Part shown: positions 15,815 through 25,173 of the stretch, piece after piece
Position numbering within the stretch: the first letter of the stretch is position 1
Layout: every line of letters begins with the position of its first letter
From: JAIRVZ01 sp031553415
Lineage (GTDB): Bacteria > Bacteroidota > Bacteroidia > Bacteroidales > Azobacteroidaceae
Direction of reading: 5' to 3'
Assembly: GCA_031553415.1 (NCBI GenBank)
Contig: JAVBLO010000085.1
Location: forward strand, 6,095 to 70,094
Length of the DNA stretch: 64,000 bases
Translations under genes and position numbers: made by a program
The notes under the pieces: generated by a model
Told to the model about the DNA's origin: nothing
The model's input: the letters and a program-made list of their open reading frames with translations, nothing else
Databases searched by the model: none

Positions 15815-18292
15815 TCAGGGAGCAAACTGTATAAAACCGGTTGGTATTCCTTCTGATTTTGCAACAACTACATTTTCCCCATTGTTCAGCAAAACTTTAA
15901 TCCGGGCACACCCATTATAAGCCTGAACTTTGCGTGAACCTGTAGAAGTTCCCTGATTTTGAACCAATTGTCCGTCGCCTGCCAGTTCAAATTCAATAAA
16001 CTGTTTGGAATCTAAACACAAAATTCCCTTATTATCAAGAAGTTTTGCTTCAATCCAGACATATTCTTTATTTTTCTCAATTACACTTAATTTCAATTGA
16101 ACAGGCTTACTCCATTTCTCAGTTTGGTAAACAAAAGAAATCTCATCAACAACCTCAGATTGTTGTTTGCCATTTTTCTTTTTCCCGATAGCTTTGACAA
16201 TATTTTCTCCTGCTTCAAAGGGAACTTCCCAACGCAAACCCGCAGCTGGGAAATCTTGGAAATTACGCTTTTTGATTCCTATACTTTTCCCATTCAGGAA
16301 TAATTCCACTTCTTCGCAATTAGAATAAACCTTCAGTGTTTTTAGTTCATCTTTATTTCCCCAGCGTACCGGCCAGGCATGACCATAAATATGTATCACC
16401 GGCTTTTCCGACCAATAAGATTGAAATACATAGTAAGCTTCTTTTTTTGCAAAGTCCCTTTCCACAACACCTTTCTGATTGACATAAGGAACCGGATTTT
16501 CGGGACGGACAGGAGTAGAAAAATCTTTGAAAGGCCAATAAGCAGAACCAGACAGCCAATCCATCGTTTCTTGTTCTTTCAAGTGCCAGTCAATTAAATC
16601 ACAAATATAAGTCTCCGACAAATCGCCATCTTTCGAAGCACGGGAATTTCCTCCATAAAGGGAAGCATCTCCGGCACGCTCATCAACAGCCCCTCCGGCC
16701 TGAATTTTGTCAATTCCGACATACGCATCTTCTGCATGACGGCGTGCATGATTATCTCCTCCCCACTCTACATGTAAAAAACGAGCTATTTGTTGCATTT
16801 CATTATAAGAAACCCGTTTATAATCTGTATATACACCCCTGTACCAACCTGCCCAAATCGAAGGAGAATACACATCCACAATATCTTTACAAAAATCGCA
16901 ACGGCGAATGCTGGTCAACCGGGTACTATCCAATTGATGTGATAAATCGTGAAGCGTTTTCATGAACGCACGGATTTTTTCCTTGTCGAATTCAGGGAAA
17001 TCATTGGGCCAATCGTTTTCATTTCCCAAACCCCATAAAATTACAGAAGGATGATTACGATGTTGAGTAATCATATTGGTTAACATCCTTTTGGCTTGTT
17101 CCTGATAAGTAGCACCACCCAAACCACCACGACACCAGGGAATTTCTTCCCAAACCAATATTCCCAACTTATCACACTGTTCCAAAACAATACGGGATTG
17201 CTGGTAATGTCCCAAACGAATAAAATTCACCCCCATTTCCTTCATCATTTCCATTTCCCGGATAATCATGTCCTCATTCATGGCAGCACCAACTCCGGCA
17301 TGGTCTTCATGCCTGTGTGTTCCCCTTAACAATAATCGTTTTCCATTCAGATAAAAAGGCCCTTTTTCTTTAAATTCAAAATGACGGAAACCAAATTTCT
17401 CATGATATATGTGAGTTACTTCCGGTGTTTTCAGTTCAATCTCACAAGTATATAAATATGGTGTTTGAGGACTCCACAGTTTAGGATTCTTGATTTCTTC
17501 CGATAAAACATTTTGCATACTATTAAAGGAATTTAGTTTCAAGTCTTTAATTTGTTGAATTTTTCCGTCAGGAGCGATAATCTTGATGTTTAGTTCAACA
17601 TCATTAGTATTATTAGCATTCAAAAAGCCAAGTTGAACATCCAACTTTCCAGCCTTTCCTTTTTCGTCAACAGAAGCATTGACTATTAGATTTTGAATTG
17701 ATAACGAAGGCAAATACACCAAATTCAGATACCGGTAAATTCCTCCATAAATATTAAAATCAGACAAGTCTGATGGAATCATTTCTGCATCCCTTGAATT
17801 ATCACAACGAATGGATAACGGAACTTTTCCTTTGAACCTATCTGCATCTTTCAATTTCAAAAATTGGTCAACACCATCAGTAATATCAACCGTCCATTCA
17901 TCATATCCGCCTACATGCGAGCCTACTTTGGTTGTATAAATGTATACTTCTGTTTTTTGTCCGGCGCCTTCAAATTGAAGAATAATGCGACCATTTTTAT
18001 AAGGATTGCTGATATTTAAATTTGTTCTATACCAGCCCGGTCCCTGGTAATAATTAACATCCGGATCAACGGCATCTTCCGCATTGAAACAATGAGGCAA
18101 TGAAACGTTCTGCCACAAAGGAACTGATTCAGAAGAACCTTCTTCTGCAGGACGAACAGCTTCCCAGATACTTCCTAAATCTTCCCGTAAAAATTCCCAG
18201 CCATTATTCAATCTTATTTTTTCAGGATAATTGATTTGAGAAAAGATTGAACTACTAACAAACACCAGGATAAAAATAAAATTTATCTTCAT
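15815..18292 (-). CDS. glycoside hydrolase family 2 (beta-galactosidase/glucuronidase-like)
   Basis: Exported retaining glycosidase, 825 aa from ATG at 18292 (the in-frame codon at 18301 is TTG); signal peptide MKINFIFILVFVSSSIFSQ. Order: sugar-binding jelly roll (GPGWYRTNL..., GGYDEWTVDIT), Ig-like domain, TIM barrel with LRGTHRHEDHAG and NFIRLGHY, acid/base Glu in WGLGNENDW and the likely nucleophile Glu in FLHVEWGGD, then C-terminal Ig-like domains (LKVYSNCEEVELFLNG). Substrate cannot be read from sequence. Being divergent from the mannonate genes and next to a GH28-containing locus, a beta-uronide or beta-galactoside in pectin-type side chains is plausible. Confidence 0.88.
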   Translation of the reverse strand: MKINFIFILVFVSSSIFSQINYPEKIRLNNGWEFLREDLGSIWEAVRPAEEGSSESVPLWQNVSLPHCFNAEDAVDPDVNYYQGPGWYRTNLNISNPYKNGRIILQFEGAGQKTEVYIYTTKVGSHVGGYDEWTVDITDGVDQFLKLKDADRFKGKVPLSIRCDNSRDAEMIPSDLSDFNIYGGIYRYLNLVYLPSLSIQNLIVNASVDEKGKAGKLDVQLGFLNANNTNDVELNIKIIAPDGKIQQIKDLKLNSFNSMQNVLSEEIKNPKLWSPQTPYLYTCEIELKTPEVTHIYHEKFGFRHFEFKEKGPFYLNGKRLLLRGTHRHEDHAGVGAAMNEDMIIREMEMMKEMGVNFIRLGHYQQSRIVLEQCDKLGILVWEEIPWCRGGLGGATYQEQAKRMLTNMITQHRNHPSVILWGLGNENDWPNDFPEFDKEKIRAFMKTLHDLSHQLDSTRLTSIRRCDFCKDIVDVYSPSIWAGWYRGVYTDYKRVSYNEMQQIARFLHVEWGGDNHARRHAEDAYVGIDKIQAGGAVDERAGDASLYGGNSRASKDGDLSETYICDLIDWHLKEQETMDWLSGSAYWPFKDFSTPVRPENPVPYVNQKGVVERDFAKKEAYYVFQSYWSEKPVIHIYGHAWPVRWGNKDELKTLKVYSNCEEVELFLNGKSIGIKKRNFQDFPAAGLRWEVPFEAGENIVKAIGKKKNGKQQSEVVDEISFVYQTEKWSKPVQLKLSVIEKNKEYVWIEAKLLDNKGILCLDSKQFIEFELAGDGQLVQNQGTSTGSRKVQAYNGCARIKVLLNNGENVVVAKSEGIPTGFIQFAP

Positions 18293-18596
18293 CTGAAACA
18301 ATTATAAAATATTGAACCAATTAAAAGTATAAACATAAAAATAAGGAATATACTTAAAGTTTTCCTAACTGTTATTTTCTTTTGAGTCACATTTTCAGTC
18401 AATAAATGATGAAACATATTACACCACTTAAAATCCCTGCAATAAAAAATATTGTTATTCGATTTAATTCACAAAAATATGAAATTAATCAATAAAATCG
18501 CATACGAATGCAATACAGACATTGTTTTTACCACTTATAAGATATTGTCTCACTAATAAAGAAATCTTAATAGTTGAGTGAAATTATTAAATTTTA
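18293..18596. other. divergent intergenic region, GH2 gene / mannonate operon
   Basis: About 300 AT-rich bases with no ORF of note. A short inverted pair TCACT (near 18550) / AGTGA (near 18578) is present; no strong hairpin and no clear TAnnTTTG on the minus strand for the GH2 gene were found. It is a plausible site for hexuronate-responsive control of both directions. Confidence 0.4.
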
Positions 18597-18627
18597 TTTG
18601 ACTTTTACCCACTTTTCAATAACTTTG
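18597..18627 (+). promoter_or_regulatory. promoter of the mannonate operon (TTTG-N19-TAACTTTG)
   Basis: TTTG (18597-18600), exactly 19 bases, then TAACTTTG (18620-18627): a full match to the Bacteroidetes housekeeping promoter pattern. It predicts a start near 18634 and a 45-base 5' UTR before the ATG at 18679. Confidence 0.8.
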
Positions 18628-18678
18628 CAAAACAACGGTAACAACCCCAACAAGTATAAACTATATAAACATTAAAAC

Positions 18679-19491
18679 ATGAAAGACTTATTTTCAGTAA
18701 AAGACAAAGTGATTATTATCACTGGTGGTTCCGGAATTCTGGGAACTTCAATGGTACATCACTTTGCAGAACAAGGTGCTAAAGTGGTTATTCTTGACAG
18801 AAACGAAGAAGCCGGTAAAAATTTAGAGAAGGCCGTGCACGTAAACGGCGGCAATGCGACTTTCTTTTACACCGATGTATTGAACAAAGAAGTATTGGAA
18901 AAAAACTATGCAGACATCATGGCCAAATTTGGCCGGATTGATGTATTAATCAACGGTGCAGGCGGAAATATGCCTGGAGCAACCATCGCCCCCGACAAAA
19001 CTATTTTTGACCTGGAAATTGACGCTTTTAAAAAGGTAGTAGACCTGAACCTTTTCGGAACAGTAATACCTTCAATGGTATTCTCCAAAGCAATGGCTCA
19101 ACAGAAAAAAGGATGTATTATCAATATTGCATCTGAATCAGCACTTCGTCCTCTAACCCGTGTAGCTGGCTATGGAAGCGCCAAAGCGGCAGTAGCAAAC
19201 TTCACACAATATCTTGCAGGTGAATTAGCCATTAAATTCGGCGAAGGTTTGAGAGTCAATGCCATTGCTCCCGGATTTTTTCTGACAGAACAAAACCGGA
19301 CATTATTAACAAATCCTGATGGCTCACTCACTGAAAGGTCCAGAATCATCCTTGCACATACCCCTTTCAACCGTTTCGGCGAACCCGAAGAATTGTTAGG
19401 AACTTTGCAATGGCTGGCAAGTGATGCCTCCAAATTTGTAACAGGAACAATGACCGTTATCGACGGTGGTTTCGATGCATTTTCAATTTAA
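18679..19491 (+). CDS. SDR-family D-mannonate oxidoreductase (fructuronate reductase)
   Basis: Short-chain dehydrogenase, 270 aa, NAD(P)-dependent, cytoplasmic. Rossmann motif TGGSGILG (about 15-22), the NxAG-type INGAGGN, catalytic Ser in NIASESAL, and Tyr-x-x-x-Lys in AGYGSAKAA; C-terminal APGFFLTEQNRTLL and the VTGTMTVIDGGFDAF close. Assignment to fructuronate-to-mannonate reduction rests on context: the next gene is mannonate dehydratase, and this SDR type replaces the unrelated UxuB in Bacteroidetes. The family alone would only give 'SDR oxidoreductase'. Confidence 0.83.
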   Translation: MKDLFSVKDKVIIITGGSGILGTSMVHHFAEQGAKVVILDRNEEAGKNLEKAVHVNGGNATFFYTDVLNKEVLEKNYADIMAKFGRIDVLINGAGGNMPGATIAPDKTIFDLEIDAFKKVVDLNLFGTVIPSMVFSKAMAQQKKGCIINIASESALRPLTRVAGYGSAKAAVANFTQYLAGELAIKFGEGLRVNAIAPGFFLTEQNRTLLTNPDGSLTERSRIILAHTPFNRFGEPEELLGTLQWLASDASKFVTGTMTVIDGGFDAFSI

Positions 19492-19497
19492 TAACTA

Positions 19498-19568
19498 GAA
19501 TAAAAGAAATAGAGAATAAGAGAAATAAAGAATTTTTATCATTCTTTATTTCTTTACTCCTTTTATTC
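19498..19568. repeat. intergenic hairpin, AGAAATAA word family
   Basis: Between the SDR gene and uxuA. GAATAAAAG (19498-19506) pairs with CTTTTATTC (19560-19568), and an inner segment of about 13 bases, AGAAATAAAGAAT-type, pairs with ATTCTTTATTTCT starting at 19541. Arms are iterations of AGAAATAA/AGAATAA. uxuA starts 21 bases later. Confidence 0.7.
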
Positions 19569-19588
19569 CAAATTCTTAATTCAAAATT

Positions 19589-20761
19589 ATGTACCTATGT
19601 GAACAAACATGGCGTTGGTATGGCCCGAATGATCCGGTTGGACTATGGGATATCCGCCAGGCAGGCGTTACCGGAATCGTAACAGCATTGCATCATATTC
19701 CAAACGGAGAGGTTTGGACAGTTGAAGAAATTGAAAAACGGAAAGCGGAACTGGCTGCTGCTGGTCTGCACTGGTCTGTTGTTGAAAGTGTTCCTGTGCA
19801 CGAACACATCAAAACACAAACCGGAGATTTCCAGAAATATATCGATAATTACAAAGAAAGCCTTCGCAATCTGGCTAAATGCGGTGTAAAAATAGTAACC
19901 TATAACTTTATGCCTGTATTGGACTGGACTCGTACAGATTTGGCATATACCATGCCTGACGGGTCTAAAGCATTACGTTTCGAACGGTCTGCATTTGTTG
20001 CTTTCGACTTATTTATTTTGAAACGTCCCAGAGCAGAAAAAGAATATTCCGAAAAAGAAATTGCCAAAGCAAAAGCCCGTTTCGAACAAATGAGTGAAGC
20101 CGACAAACAATTGCTTACCCGTAACATGATTGCCGGGTTACCAGGTTCGGAAGAAAGTTTCACAGTAGAACAATTCCAGAAAGCATTAGACCGATACAAA
20201 GATATTGATGCTGAAAAATTGCGTCAAAACCTGATTTATTTTCTAAGAGAGATAACTCCTATTGCCGACGAATGTGGAATCGAGCTGGTTATCCATCCGG
20301 ATGATCCTCCCTACCCTATTTTGGGATTACCTCGCATTCTTAGCACCGCTGATGACGTACGCCGTTTATTCAAAGAAGTGCCCAACCAATCAAACGGTTT
20401 GTGCTTGTGCACCGGTTCATTCGGAGTACGCAGCGACAACGAACTGGCAAAAATGATGGAAGAATTCGGAGACAAAGTTAACTTTGTTCATTTCCGCAGT
20501 ACCAAACGTAACGAAGATGGTGACTTCTACGAAGATAACCACCTGGAAGGCGATGTGGATATGTATGGCGTAATGAAAGCATTACTCGAACTTCAAAACC
20601 GCAGGAAAGTATCCATCCCTATGCGCCCAGACCATGGACACCAAATGATCGATGATTTAAAGAAAAAAACCAATCCTGGTTATTCTTGTATCGGCCGGTT
20701 AAGAGGTATTGCAGAATTGCGCGGATTGGAAATGGGAATTGCAAAAAGTCTGTTTAAATAA
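19589..20761 (+). CDS. uxuA: mannonate dehydratase
   Basis: Converts D-mannonate to 2-keto-3-deoxygluconate in hexuronate catabolism. 390 aa, near the E. coli length. Family signatures: MYLCEQTWRWYGPNDPVGLWDIRQAG at the N-terminus (no single motif longer than this is needed for the call), TALHHIPNGEVW, YNFMPVLDWTRTDL, the metal-ligand regions VIHPDDPPYP, LCTGSFG, NFVHFRS and MRPDHGHQM. It follows the SDR oxidoreductase and is probably co-transcribed. Together they feed glucuronate/galacturonate released by the neighbouring hydrolases into central metabolism; the isomerase and KDG kinase/aldolase are not in the window. Confidence 0.95.
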   Translation: MYLCEQTWRWYGPNDPVGLWDIRQAGVTGIVTALHHIPNGEVWTVEEIEKRKAELAAAGLHWSVVESVPVHEHIKTQTGDFQKYIDNYKESLRNLAKCGVKIVTYNFMPVLDWTRTDLAYTMPDGSKALRFERSAFVAFDLFILKRPRAEKEYSEKEIAKAKARFEQMSEADKQLLTRNMIAGLPGSEESFTVEQFQKALDRYKDIDAEKLRQNLIYFLREITPIADECGIELVIHPDDPPYPILGLPRILSTADDVRRLFKEVPNQSNGLCLCTGSFGVRSDNELAKMMEEFGDKVNFVHFRSTKRNEDGDFYEDNHLEGDVDMYGVMKALLELQNRRKVSIPMRPDHGHQMIDDLKKKTNPGYSCIGRLRGIAELRGLEMGIAKSLFK

Positions 20762-20765
20762 AAAA

Positions 20766-20870
20766 TCTCACACAGATTTCTCAGGTTTTACACAGATTTT
20801 TAATAATTTAGTCACGAATTGTTTGAATTGCACTTTTCATTAGTGTTTATTCGTGTAATTCGTGGCTAAA
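20766..20870. repeat. composite intergenic repeat: ACACAGATT arm plus CACGAATT hairpin
   Basis: After uxuA. Two CACAGATT words (from about 20770 and 20791) form a single arm; then TTTAGTCACGAATT (20807-20820) pairs with AATTCGTGGCTAAA (20857-20870), 13 of 14 bases. Same module order as at 9181. Confidence 0.7.
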
Positions 20871-20883
20871 CTATACATTCCTC

Positions 20884-23706
20884 ATGAAATTAAATCTGAT
20901 TTGGAGCGTGCTGGCATTTTTTCTCACCCTTACTTGTCTTCCTGTAAAAGCCCAACAAGCGTCACAATGGAAAGATATCAAAGGTTCCATCTTTGAAATT
21001 CAAAACGACACAAACCTGGCTATTGAAGGAGCAATCGTTCTTTTGCTAAATCCTAAAGACAGCACCGTTTTATTTCATTCTTCAACCAATAAAACAGGCA
21101 ATTTCATATTTACTTCCATTGAAAAAAAAGAATATATCCTGAAAATAACCTTTCTCGGATACAATCCTGTCCTGAAAAAAATTACGCCCAATTTATTTTC
21201 TGGTAACCAAGCTGATTTTGGGAAAATTATCTTGCAGGAAAACGCCGTGTTGTTGTCTGAAGTTACTATCATTGCTGAAATCCCGGAAGTTGTAGCCAAA
21301 GAAGATACATTAGAATATAATCCGGCAGCATTCCGTATGAATGAAAGTGCAGTTGTGGAAGACTTGCTAAAACGTCTGCCAGGCGTTGAAATAGAACCAG
21401 ACGGAAAAATCACTTCAGTTGGAAAAGAAGTCAAAAGGGTATTCATCGATGGAAAAGAATTTTTCGGGAAAGACCCTAAAATGGCAACTAAAAATATCAC
21501 AGTCGATATGATAGACAAGGTTCAAGTAATAGACAAAAAATCCGAACAGGAACGGTTAACCGGAGTAGAGGACGGAGAAGAAGAAACTATTATCAACCTG
21601 ACTATCAAAAAAGGGATGAAAAAAGGATGGCTCACCAATGCTTCGGCCGGAATGGGTGGATTCATGACCGAACGCAAAAGCGACAATTCTCCCAGGTATG
21701 CCGGGAATTTATTCATAAGCCGTTTCGATGACAACAAACAAATTACATTGATAGGAAACTCTAACAATGTTAACAACCAAGCTTTTGCTGATGATGGCAA
21801 TCAGATACAAACAAATATTCGCTCTGGAGGACGCATGGGAACCGGAGGAAATAATGGTATTACAAATTCGTCAATGGCCGGTATCAACATCTCCAATACT
21901 ATCAATCAAAAATGGAAAACAAACGGAAATATTCGTTATAATTATACTGATGAATTAATAGATCGTAAAGGCTTCAGGCAAAACATATTAGTTGACAGTA
22001 TTTCATACAAGGAAATCTTATCTGATGACCAAAGTTATTCGAACAATCTTGTCTTTGATTATAAAACCGAATTCACACCTGATTCCCTGAACACTTTCGT
22101 ACTTACTACTGGAGTGATATATAACGACTCAAAATCGCACGATTACAACTACCAAAGTACAAGAGCAGGAAATGCCGACTCCACACGTGTCAATCAAAGT
22201 GAAGCACAAACAACACTTAATTCCAATGGGTTCACTTTAGAAACAGAATTAACATATTCCAGGAGATTTCTCAAAAAAGGCCGCAGGTTCAGCCTTACCG
22301 GAAGTTTCAGTATCAATCATAACTCGGGAGAAGGTACCAACCTGTCTGCCAGTGAATTCTTCCTGAATCCTTCAAAAAATAAACTACTAAACCAGGAATT
22401 GTACAACAGCTCCGACAAAAACAGTTATTCTTTCAAAGCCAGTTATGTTGAACCGGTTTGGAAAACCAATAATACTTTACAATTTTCTTATAATATCCGG
22501 TATAACTACATTGATAATGTGAGAGAAACATGCGATTATGATGAAGAAACCGGCACCTATTCCATTCTAAACCCTAACTACAGCAAAAGTTTATGGAACA
22601 ATTTTGTCAATCAAACTTTCAGTATGAATTTCAATGCAGTTCACACCAAATATAGTTATAATATAGGATTTAACATAAGTCCTTCATACACACAAAGCAC
22701 CAGTTATATCAAAAATGGAGATACAAATGGCAACGACTCCATACTGAATAAAATAAATGGCAGGTATGTTACCAATTTTGCTCCCCAGTTAAATTTCACT
22801 TACAGGTTTTCCAAACGTTCCAACCTTAAATTCACATACAGGGGAACCACTCGTCAGCCTAACGTATCACAATTAGATCCGACTCCCAACAACACTAATC
22901 CGCTAAACATACGAACCGGAAATCCCGACCTGTTACCAGCTTTTACCCACAACATGATGCTCCGTTATAACAACAACCAAAGGGAGGCGCAACGCTCTTT
23001 AAGTGCAAACCTGCAATTTTCTTTCATCAAAAATGAAATCATCAATTTCACATCCTATCAGGATACTACCGGCATACAACTCACAATGCCAATCAATGAA
23101 AACGGTTCATGGTATATATCTGGAGATGTATTGTACAATATGCCATTAGATGCCAAAAAGAAATTCAAATTCAGTACCCATACAAGAGTTGGTTACAATA
23201 ACAAGATAGGTTTTATCCGTGTAAACAAGCAAAGTGAACGGAATGTATCCGGCACTCTAAGTCTTTATGAAAATATTGGTTTGAGTTACAGTAAAGATTG
23301 GTTTTACGGACAATTTCGAGGAAACATAAACCATTCCAATATTACCAACACATTGGAAGGACAGGAAAACCAACAGTATACTACTTTCGGACTCGCTTAC
23401 AATACTCAACTGTACTTCCCTTTCAACTGGACATTAGCTTCTGATGTTAATTATAGAGCCACCAGAGGATTAAGTGCAGGATTCGACACTGACGAAATTA
23501 TCTGGAATGCAGAAATCAGCAAACAATTTCTTAGCAAAAAACAAGCGACTTTCCGCATTAAATTCTATGATATACTCAACCAAACATTGAATATCAGCCG
23601 TATTATAAACGCTAATTATATTGAAGACAATGAATATAACAATTTAACCTGTTATTTCCTTGTATCCTTTGCTTATAAATTCAATCAGTTAGGGGGAAAG
23701 CAATAA
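20884..23706 (+). CDS. TonB-receptor-like outer-membrane beta-barrel protein
   Basis: 940 aa with signal peptide (MKLNLIWSVLAFFLTLTCLPVKAQ). A CarboxypepD-regulatory-like domain (about 30-125), then a plug-like segment (ESAVVEDLLKRLPGVEIEPDG..., about 150-240), then a long barrel of the 'outer membrane protein beta-barrel family' type ending in an aromatic C-terminal strand region (YFLVSFAYKFNQ). Not SusC: it lacks the SusC-type TonB-linked signature and has no SusD neighbour. Ligand unknown. Its 3' end overlaps the convergent GH28 gene by 26 bases. No -7 box was seen in the 120 bases upstream, which are filled by the repeat. Confidence 0.85.
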   Translation: MKLNLIWSVLAFFLTLTCLPVKAQQASQWKDIKGSIFEIQNDTNLAIEGAIVLLLNPKDSTVLFHSSTNKTGNFIFTSIEKKEYILKITFLGYNPVLKKITPNLFSGNQADFGKIILQENAVLLSEVTIIAEIPEVVAKEDTLEYNPAAFRMNESAVVEDLLKRLPGVEIEPDGKITSVGKEVKRVFIDGKEFFGKDPKMATKNITVDMIDKVQVIDKKSEQERLTGVEDGEEETIINLTIKKGMKKGWLTNASAGMGGFMTERKSDNSPRYAGNLFISRFDDNKQITLIGNSNNVNNQAFADDGNQIQTNIRSGGRMGTGGNNGITNSSMAGINISNTINQKWKTNGNIRYNYTDELIDRKGFRQNILVDSISYKEILSDDQSYSNNLVFDYKTEFTPDSLNTFVLTTGVIYNDSKSHDYNYQSTRAGNADSTRVNQSEAQTTLNSNGFTLETELTYSRRFLKKGRRFSLTGSFSINHNSGEGTNLSASEFFLNPSKNKLLNQELYNSSDKNSYSFKASYVEPVWKTNNTLQFSYNIRYNYIDNVRETCDYDEETGTYSILNPNYSKSLWNNFVNQTFSMNFNAVHTKYSYNIGFNISPSYTQSTSYIKNGDTNGNDSILNKINGRYVTNFAPQLNFTYRFSKRSNLKFTYRGTTRQPNVSQLDPTPNNTNPLNIRTGNPDLLPAFTHNMMLRYNNNQREAQRSLSANLQFSFIKNEIINFTSYQDTTGIQLTMPINENGSWYISGDVLYNMPLDAKKKFKFSTHTRVGYNNKIGFIRVNKQSERNVSGTLSLYENIGLSYSKDWFYGQFRGNINHSNITNTLEGQENQQYTTFGLAYNTQLYFPFNWTLASDVNYRATRGLSAGFDTDEIIWNAEISKQFLSKKQATFRIKFYDILNQTLNISRIINANYIEDNEYNNLTCYFLVSFAYKFNQLGGKQ

Positions 23707-25165
23707 GCCTTCCGTCAATGTCATATTTCCTGACATCCTTAAGTTGTATGCCAGCATCTTTTCCAAAAGTTTTCACTTGTATTTTTTTCAAGCGCAAATA
23801 ATCCACATCAACAGCAATCAATGGGATACGGGGATCTTTATTTTCAGGTTCGAAAGTTGCTTCGCTGACTGAAATATTTCTCACATGACGGATAAACAAA
23901 CCGTAACAAGGCAAATTTCCCCAAATAGTTGGTTGCGGGTATCCTTGTTCATCTTCCACCACTTTGTCGTAAGAGGAAATATAATCACCTTCTGACAGAT
24001 TCCCCTTGTTGAAGAACCGAATATTGTTCAGGTAAATGTTTTCTATTTTTCCTTCCGGAATACCGGTTATGGAAGAAGTGAAGTTACCAGTTCCATAAGA
24101 CATGATATTACTGATTTGTATATTCCTCATTTTTCCTATTGGCGGAACAGGAGCTTCCTTTATGTGTTTACGCGCCCTGTTGCCCAACCTAACATACAAA
24201 GGGCATTCTGTTCCTTCTATCAAAATGTTGTTAATCACCACACCTTCCATAATCCCTCCATCGACAATTTCAAGGGAAATTCCTGTAATGCCTCTTTTTA
24301 GTGTTGTAGGAAAAATCCTTGTTTCTATCCGGCTTGGTTTAATCACACAATTGGAAATGGCGATATTCCGGAAACCACCGGTAGATTCGGTTCCGCATTT
24401 GATAGCATTCGCATGGCTGCTTATAATACAGTTATTAATCACAACATCCTCACATGGCGCCATTCCGGTACTTTTCAATACAATTCCATCATCGTCAGAA
24501 TCAATATTGCTGTTAGAAAGAAAAAAACGGCGGCATCCATCGATATTAATGCCGTCATTGTTGCTGTTACTATGATTAATGACTTTGACATTATCAATAA
24601 CAACATCTTCACAATCCAGATAGTGTTGATTCCATATACCTGCATTATACATGCTTATGCCTGAGATATTTACATTTTTGCAAGAGATTAACAGGATATT
24701 CCGGGGCCTGCCATCCTGATCTCCCCACAAACACTCCGGACGTGATTTGTGTAAAGCGCCTTGTCCGTCAATAATTCCATTACCAATGACGCTGATGTTA
24801 TTTGCTTTTTCCGCATAAATCAAAGCATACCATCCTCCTTGTTCTTTTTCAGACCGGTATTCCGGCTGAGGTTGTCGTTGTACGTCTTCCGGATTTGCGC
24901 TTGCATACAAATAAGCCCCGGGTTCGAAATACAGTTCCACGTTGTCTTTCAGCAATATCGTTCCTGATTTGTATTTACCAGATGGTATGACAACTCTGCC
25001 CCCGCCATCTGCGGAACATTTAGTAATTGCCCTATTAATGGCATTGCTACTCAGGAAAGCAGTATCACTTTGGGCTCCGTATTCCAATATATTATGATCT
25101 TTCGCAAGACAGTTTATGCAGGATAAAAGCAATAGACTGATGCTTGTACAAATAATTTTTTTCAT
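23681..25165 (-). CDS. glycoside hydrolase family 28 (polygalacturonase-like)
   Basis: Exported right-handed beta-helix hydrolase, 494 aa, signal peptide MKKIICTSISLLLLSCINCLA. GH28 signatures: the AINRAI...GGGRVVIPSG N-terminal strand, GNGIIDGQG, NNDGINIDG (catalytic Asp), DSDDDGIVLKS (catalytic Asp pair) and SSHANAIKCGTES around the usual His. Typically hydrolyses galacturonan or rhamnogalacturonan backbones or terminal GalA. Last gene on the left of the minus-strand polysaccharide locus, only 8 bases after the preceding ORF's stop, so very likely co-transcribed with it. Confidence 0.9.
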   Translation of the reverse strand: MKKIICTSISLLLLSCINCLAKDHNILEYGAQSDTAFLSSNAINRAITKCSADGGGRVVIPSGKYKSGTILLKDNVELYFEPGAYLYASANPEDVQRQPQPEYRSEKEQGGWYALIYAEKANNISVIGNGIIDGQGALHKSRPECLWGDQDGRPRNILLISCKNVNISGISMYNAGIWNQHYLDCEDVVIDNVKVINHSNSNNDGINIDGCRRFFLSNSNIDSDDDGIVLKSTGMAPCEDVVINNCIISSHANAIKCGTESTGGFRNIAISNCVIKPSRIETRIFPTTLKRGITGISLEIVDGGIMEGVVINNILIEGTECPLYVRLGNRARKHIKEAPVPPIGKMRNIQISNIMSYGTGNFTSSITGIPEGKIENIYLNNIRFFNKGNLSEGDYISSYDKVVEDEQGYPQPTIWGNLPCYGLFIRHVRNISVSEATFEPENKDPRIPLIAVDVDYLRLKKIQVKTFGKDAGIQLKDVRKYDIDGRLIAFPLTD

Positions 25166-25173
25166 CTCAAATT

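Noticed and set aside
23681..23706. 26-base tail-to-tail overlap of the barrel gene and GH28 gene as a sign of error
   Set aside because: Both frames are family-consistent to their stops; short convergent overlaps are common in compact genomes.
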